From positions 4,694,072-4,758,071 of the forward strand of contig CM055109.1 in NCBI GenBank assembly GCA_029204225.1: a DNA stretch of 64,000 nucleotides. Direction: 5' to 3'. Position 1 is the stretch's first letter; the number at the start of each line of letters is the position of its first letter. The position numbers and the translations under genes are program-made. Below the pieces are notes generated by a model that was not told the DNA's origin, ran no database searches, and was given only the letters and a program-made list of their open reading frames with translations. This DNA comes from Diphasiastrum complanatum (taxonomy: Eukaryota; Streptophyta; Lycopodiopsida; Lycopodiales; Lycopodiaceae). Shown in pieces: positions 59,900 to 64,000 of the stretch.

Positions 59900-60895
59900 G
59901 AAGTAAAGTATACTTGAACGGCACTTTCTTGCTGCTCCTTTGACCTTACTTGAGAGTCAAATTTCCACAAAGTTAGTGAAAACAATGCCACCATCATAAA
60001 TCAAAAGATAGATTCCAAACTTTCCATCCAACATGAAGTAGAGTAGGTGAAGATGAGTATCAAACCTAATAAATCCAGCCCTCTTGAGTCCATAACAAGC
60101 TATGTCCCAATGTCACTGGAACTACGGGAAGAAAAGATCGGATCCTTCCCCTCAGCAACAACAATAAGCACATTCTTAAAACATTTTTTTAAGCTCTACA
60201 TGACAAAAGACAATAAAATTATGTTAGAGTTGGAATAGTCATGATATCTATGCTCAACATAAAATGAGATTTTATTAAATAATCGAAGAGCTAAATAATT
60301 CTGAATGAGACATATTTTGAGCATAGGAATTTTTGAAAAAAAACTTTGAGTGTACATACCAATGTCACAAGAGCCTTTTCAAAATAATTCTTTACAGCTT
60401 TGTCTCTACAAAATCAAATCTTCATCATTGTCTCTTCCAAAATGAATATTAAATGAGTTTTGTAAGGCTCTTTCACAAGAACATTGACTAATCCTTCCTG
60501 CTCTTCATCATAATCAGATTGATCGTTGAACATGAAACTGTGAGTCTCTTCTACTAGTCTTCTCAGCAAGATGGATGAAAAATTTATTGAATTCTATGAT
60601 TTTTGGACCTTAAATGGATCTACAATTGATCCACAAGAGGTCTTGGATGCTAGTTGGATTGATCCACCAATCAATGCTAGATAAGTACCCATCTCTTTGA
60701 CTCCTAACTTGATGCCATTGCCTCACCATGATTTTGCTTGATTTGAGGTAATTTCCCTAACTTTAGGAACTTGTAAGATCAAATCCTATGATAAGCTACT
60801 AATATTTTCCATATATGTACACACGTGTGTGCCAAATGGCAATTTCCTACTTGACTAGCTTTTCACTAGTTCATACTTGTGTCAATCAAGATATT
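59900..60895. other. Non-coding copia-internal sequence
   Basis: No motif-bearing frame on either strand. The stretch around 60600-60660 (GGACCTTAAATGG..CACAAGAGG) resembles LTR text of the 691-bp family. An ACACACGTGTGT palindrome lies at 60820-60830. Confidence 0.4.
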
Positions 60896-61582
60896 TGTGA
60901 AGAATTGCCAAAAATTGGCAAATCTAGCTTGATTGAAAATCATGTAAAATGTACACAAGTGGGTCCCACACATGTGAGGCCATGGAGCCACGTGGAAAAC
61001 CTACCCTACTAAAGGTTAGATCAAGTCTAATGAGTTGGTCAAGTCAATTTGGTAGTGATTTCTAGTTTATAGGACCTACATCCTAGATTTAAGGTGAAAA
61101 TTGACCAACTAGCCACCTACTTGGCATGACTCTAGGAAATAGGCTAGGGTTGCAATTAGGGCAAGAAAGCCAAGTTAACTTCCTTATTACATGCTGGAAA
61201 TTCACCTAACTTTACAAAGGATGTCACTTTTGCTATGTATTCCATCTCTCCATAGTGAGAAGATAGATTTTTTTTGGGAGCTCATTGGCAATCTCGAGCT
61301 ACTCCACTATGTACATTGTAATTTTGTGATCCAAATGCAACAAGTTGATTTCTACTTCATTCTCAGTGTACAGGCCGTATAGAAGGCTGTGGTTCACACG
61401 TGTGGACTTGGATTTCATCATTGATCAATGCTTTTGATTGTTATTGCTTGTTGTTTGTCAAATTGCCAATTTAGATCAACTTTTTGTGTCTAGTTTTTTG
61501 ATAGATTGTTAAGCAAGCATCCAATCACTCTTGTGAATATTTCTAAGATCCATTTATCGTCCTAAAGTACAGTGTTCTCACA
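60896..61582 (+). repeat. LTR, 687 bp, inverted relative of the 4380-5070 LTR
   Basis: It starts TGTGAAGAATTGCCAAAAAT and ends AGTGTTCTCACA. It aligns by eye along its length with the reverse complement of 4380-5070, sharing ATTGGCAAATCTAGC, CTTCCTTATTACATG, CACCTAACTTT and AGATCCATTTATC. No PBS follows and no PPT precedes it. Flanks are ATATT and AGATT, four of five bases alike, so it may be a solo LTR with a decayed target duplication. It holds a CACACGTGTG palindrome at 61395-61404. Confidence 0.75.
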
Positions 61583-63108
61583 AGATTTTGACAAAAGGTA
61601 GATCCATGTGTATCTTGAACAATCATCTATGAAGGTTACATACATAGAAGCTCCACCATTAGAAACATGACAAAATGAGTGTACATCCGAGTGTATAATG
61701 TTAGATTTTACAATTTTCACCTTGTAAATGCAATTTGTTTGATATCTAAGTGGATCCACACGTGTGAGGACCTGTCCACACTTGTGAAATGTCACTCATG
61801 ATTTTCATATCCATTGTACTTAGACCTTATTTGAGTCAAATGCCAAATCTCCTAAATTGTAGGAGTTATCTCCTAGATTGTAGGAATCTAGAAGGTCAAC
61901 ACTAACCACCAATGGTGATGTGGCAAATTAGATAGATCTTATCCAAAGTGGATATGGATGAGTACAATGAGCTGTCCTACACGTGTTGGAAGCAGCCTAG
62001 GGAGAGATTATGATGATTGTGTACTTGATCCATGATGGATCCATCGTGAGGCTAATGATGAGAAACATTAATTTGGGAATCTTGGTGTTTTCACTCTCTT
62101 AAGCTAATTCTTTGTGGATGAATGCTTTGTATTTCCTTAATAAACTTATTTGCTGTTATCAGGCCGTACACCTGCTGTACTTGGTTTTATGTGTCTTGGA
62201 TAGACCACAAGCTTCACAAACACTTGGATATGGATTTGGGAAGCCCGAGAGCTAGCTCCTTGGAAATCATGGTCTCCATAGCTTGATAGTTAGGATGGCC
62301 TAACCTTTTGTGCCACAATGTCTCCACTTGAGAAAGCTCCTCCCTTGCCATGCTCACACTTCCAATGACAACATTATCATCCAACTTGAATAATCTTCCC
62401 TGTTTAAGGCCATTAGTAATACACTTATCATTCTTTATTATGGAACAAATACCATGTTAAGTGTACATCTAATCCATTGTATTCTCAACTTGGTATCACA
62501 GCCCTTGGTGGCTATAATCACTAGAAAAAAACGAAGAGCTGCGAATTCACGATGGTTTACTTGCTGGATAGCACAAATCGAGTTGTGAAAATTCAAAGAA
62601 TTTGCTCAGAACTGTATTGTGGACATAGGGATTGTCGGCTGAAACAAAATTGAAGCCAAATGGAAGCATAGAACTTCGTAGAAAGGCTGCTTGGTGTGAA
62701 TTCAATCTGAGACCAATTGATTGTCAAAAATAGGATAGATAATAGCAGCGAAAACTGTTGAAAATTGTCACTTGTCACTTGTCATTTTTTATTGTAAATA
62801 AAGATCAATCATGAGTACAATATTCATGATTTGATTTCACACGTGTGGATCCAATTCCCACGTGTGAAAAAAAGTACTTTTCATACTTGTAAATATCTAC
62901 TTTGATTTTGTATCAATCAAGTTAAGTGTGAACATGATATGACTAGTTGTATTTCAAGATGTGCTTGAGGCTCCTCCTCAATACCAAGCACAATGTCCAT
63001 AACATCATGGAGTATTAAAATAGACTCCATTCTAAACTTCCAAATTGAGTAATTAGAAGTATTTAGTCTTTCATTTGCTTCTAGGAGATATCCTCCCAAA
63101 GGTGCCAT
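61583..63108 (-). pseudogene. Copia gag N-terminus, GAG-pre-integrase and integrase start
   Basis: Reading down the minus strand, gag begins at 63108 (MAPLGGYLLEANERL, SNYSIWKFRMES). Around 62400-62210 the pre-integrase block reads LWHKRLGHPNYQAM with a GLPK motif. At 61795-61583 the integrase start reads IHSDVHSFCHVSNGGASMYV then TFIDDCSRYTWIYLL. The zinc knuckle and protease between are not recognisable. Many stops interrupt it. The order fits one minus-strand element whose 3' half may continue below the solo-like LTR at 60896-61582. Confidence 0.75.
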
Positions 63109-63329
63109 TATATGACGACTTTTTAGTTATTGGACAACAATATGTTTGAGCTTGTTCCAATCAGACTTAATGTTGATGCTCTCTTTCACTATAGGTATTT
63201 TCAAGGATATGCTACCTTCCTATGTGAAAAACTTGAAACTGTATTTGAGATGAATCTCAAATATTTCACAAAACAAGATTATCTAGATCAGACACTCAAA
63301 ATGGTTTAAGGCACTTTGACAAGTTTGAA

Positions 63330-63588
63330 TCCTACTTTTGGGTCTACTTGCATTTATTACATTTGCCTAGAAAGACTAGTTCCTACATGGTCATTCCATC
63401 TTCCAGGATTCACCATGAGGCTTACACAGTTCTTACTTGTCATTACTATCTAGTATTCCTTGGCTCTCATACTCGGCTCTCAGTCTTCATTAGTCTCGTC
63501 TTCTCAGAGACCTCCTTGGTCTAAGGTGAGAGGTGCTCTTGAGTTGCTCTGTCCGAGTATCTTGGGGATTCGACAGAATCAGCCAACA
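63330..63588 (-). repeat. LTR family TGTTGGCTGATT, copy D (inverted, truncated)
   Basis: On the minus strand it starts TGTTGGCTGATTCTGTCG at 63588 and runs through GAGCACCTCTCACCTTAGAC, GAGGTCTCTGAGAAGACGAG, GAGAGCCGAGTATGAGAG, GGTGAATCCTGGAAGATGG and GACCATGTAGGAACTAGT to about 63330. It is the most complete copy of the family's first 260 bp and closely matches copies A and C. Confidence 0.7.
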
Positions 63589-63905
63589 ATATTTACAAAG
63601 GCAAGTGCAGGGGGTGAAGGAAGTGATACAGATAAACCACTAAAAGAATTGTCATTCAAAATTGATTCTACCTTTACATTTATAAAATCATATAAATCAT
63701 TTCCTGGAACATGAGGTGGGGAACTAATATTTGTGAGGGTAGGAGGAGACTGAGATTTTAAAAGAGGAGGAGATTTATTAGGAGAGGAAGATTTAGGAGG
63801 AGAAGATTGAGATTGAGTTCTAGGAGAAGAAGAAGGAGATTTAGGAGAAGACTGTCGAGCAGTTAGAATCTCATGCAAAGGAGAAGGCTTTGAAAAATCC
63901 CTCAC
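63589..63905 (-). pseudogene. Ser/Pro-rich frame, probably a copia linker cut by LTR copy D
   Basis: A minus-strand frame reads SSPKSPSSSPRTQSQSSPPK and further Ser/Pro runs, then DLYDFINVKVESILNDNSFS. Low-complexity Ser/Pro linkers lie between integrase and RT in copia polyproteins, but no flanking domain is visible to confirm that. Its last codons fall in LTR copy D. It may equally be part of an unrelated gene running off the window. Confidence 0.3.
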
Positions 63906-64000
63906 CTTATTAGGAGGGTAGACCTCCTCTTCTTTGAAACACTCCCGTTCTGTACTCGAAAAACAAGCCGGGATGGTTGAGATTGCTTTCGTTTTCTTTT

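Overview
The window looks like nuclear DNA of a land plant. It is AT-rich, full of decayed Ty1/copia and Ty3/gypsy retrotransposons, and rich in long CT/GA, GT/CA and C tracts. Several copia primer-binding sites match the 3' end of plant initiator-Met tRNA (TGGTATCAGAGC). The one host gene I can support is a plant-type 5'-3' exoribonuclease of the XRN2/XRN4 (Rat1-like) family, broken up by long TE-filled introns. I cannot name the species; the intron load would fit a large TE-rich plant genome.

Layout. Bases 1-6,100: two overlapping minus-strand copia remnants with LTRs and PBS. 6,100-11,500: non-coding, with tandem duplications, a 31-base C run, a GT tract and a 149-bp CT tract. 11,500-22,000: a mosaic of one LTR family (starts TGTTGGCTGATT), a 24-bp minisatellite, a gypsy-gag/copia-pol chimera and a minus-strand copia. 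22,000-24,800: GC-richer leader-like sequence and an LTR fragment. 24,850-32,000: a plus-strand gypsy gag-PR-RT-RH-INT that runs straight into the RT-RH half of a copia element with its 3' LTR. 33,500-56,700: the XRN-like gene. 57,700-64,000: minus-strand copia remnants sharing an LTR, a solo-like LTR and another copy of the TGTTGGCTGATT family.

The XRN-like gene is the centre of interest. Using GT-AG junctions and family conservation I assembled 21 exons (35,146-56,667) that give one uninterrupted frame of 1,079 codons. Yet several residues that are nearly invariant in active XRN enzymes are changed: the N-terminal MGVP, the DMNGIIH block, the GEGEHK metal-binding block and two of the 5'-phosphate pocket residues. 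The CCHC zinc knuckle is also gone. It may be a catalytically impaired or repurposed paralogue, or a recently silenced gene. Its largest intron (8.5 kb) holds a gypsy remnant, LINE-like scraps, a copia fragment, and a 2.24-kb TIR transposon with 10-bp target duplications carrying a GC-rich acidic/RG-rich coding segment.

All homology calls are from reading motifs by eye; no database search or alignment program was run. Retroelement edges are approximate unless TG...CA ends, a PBS or a polypurine tract fix them.
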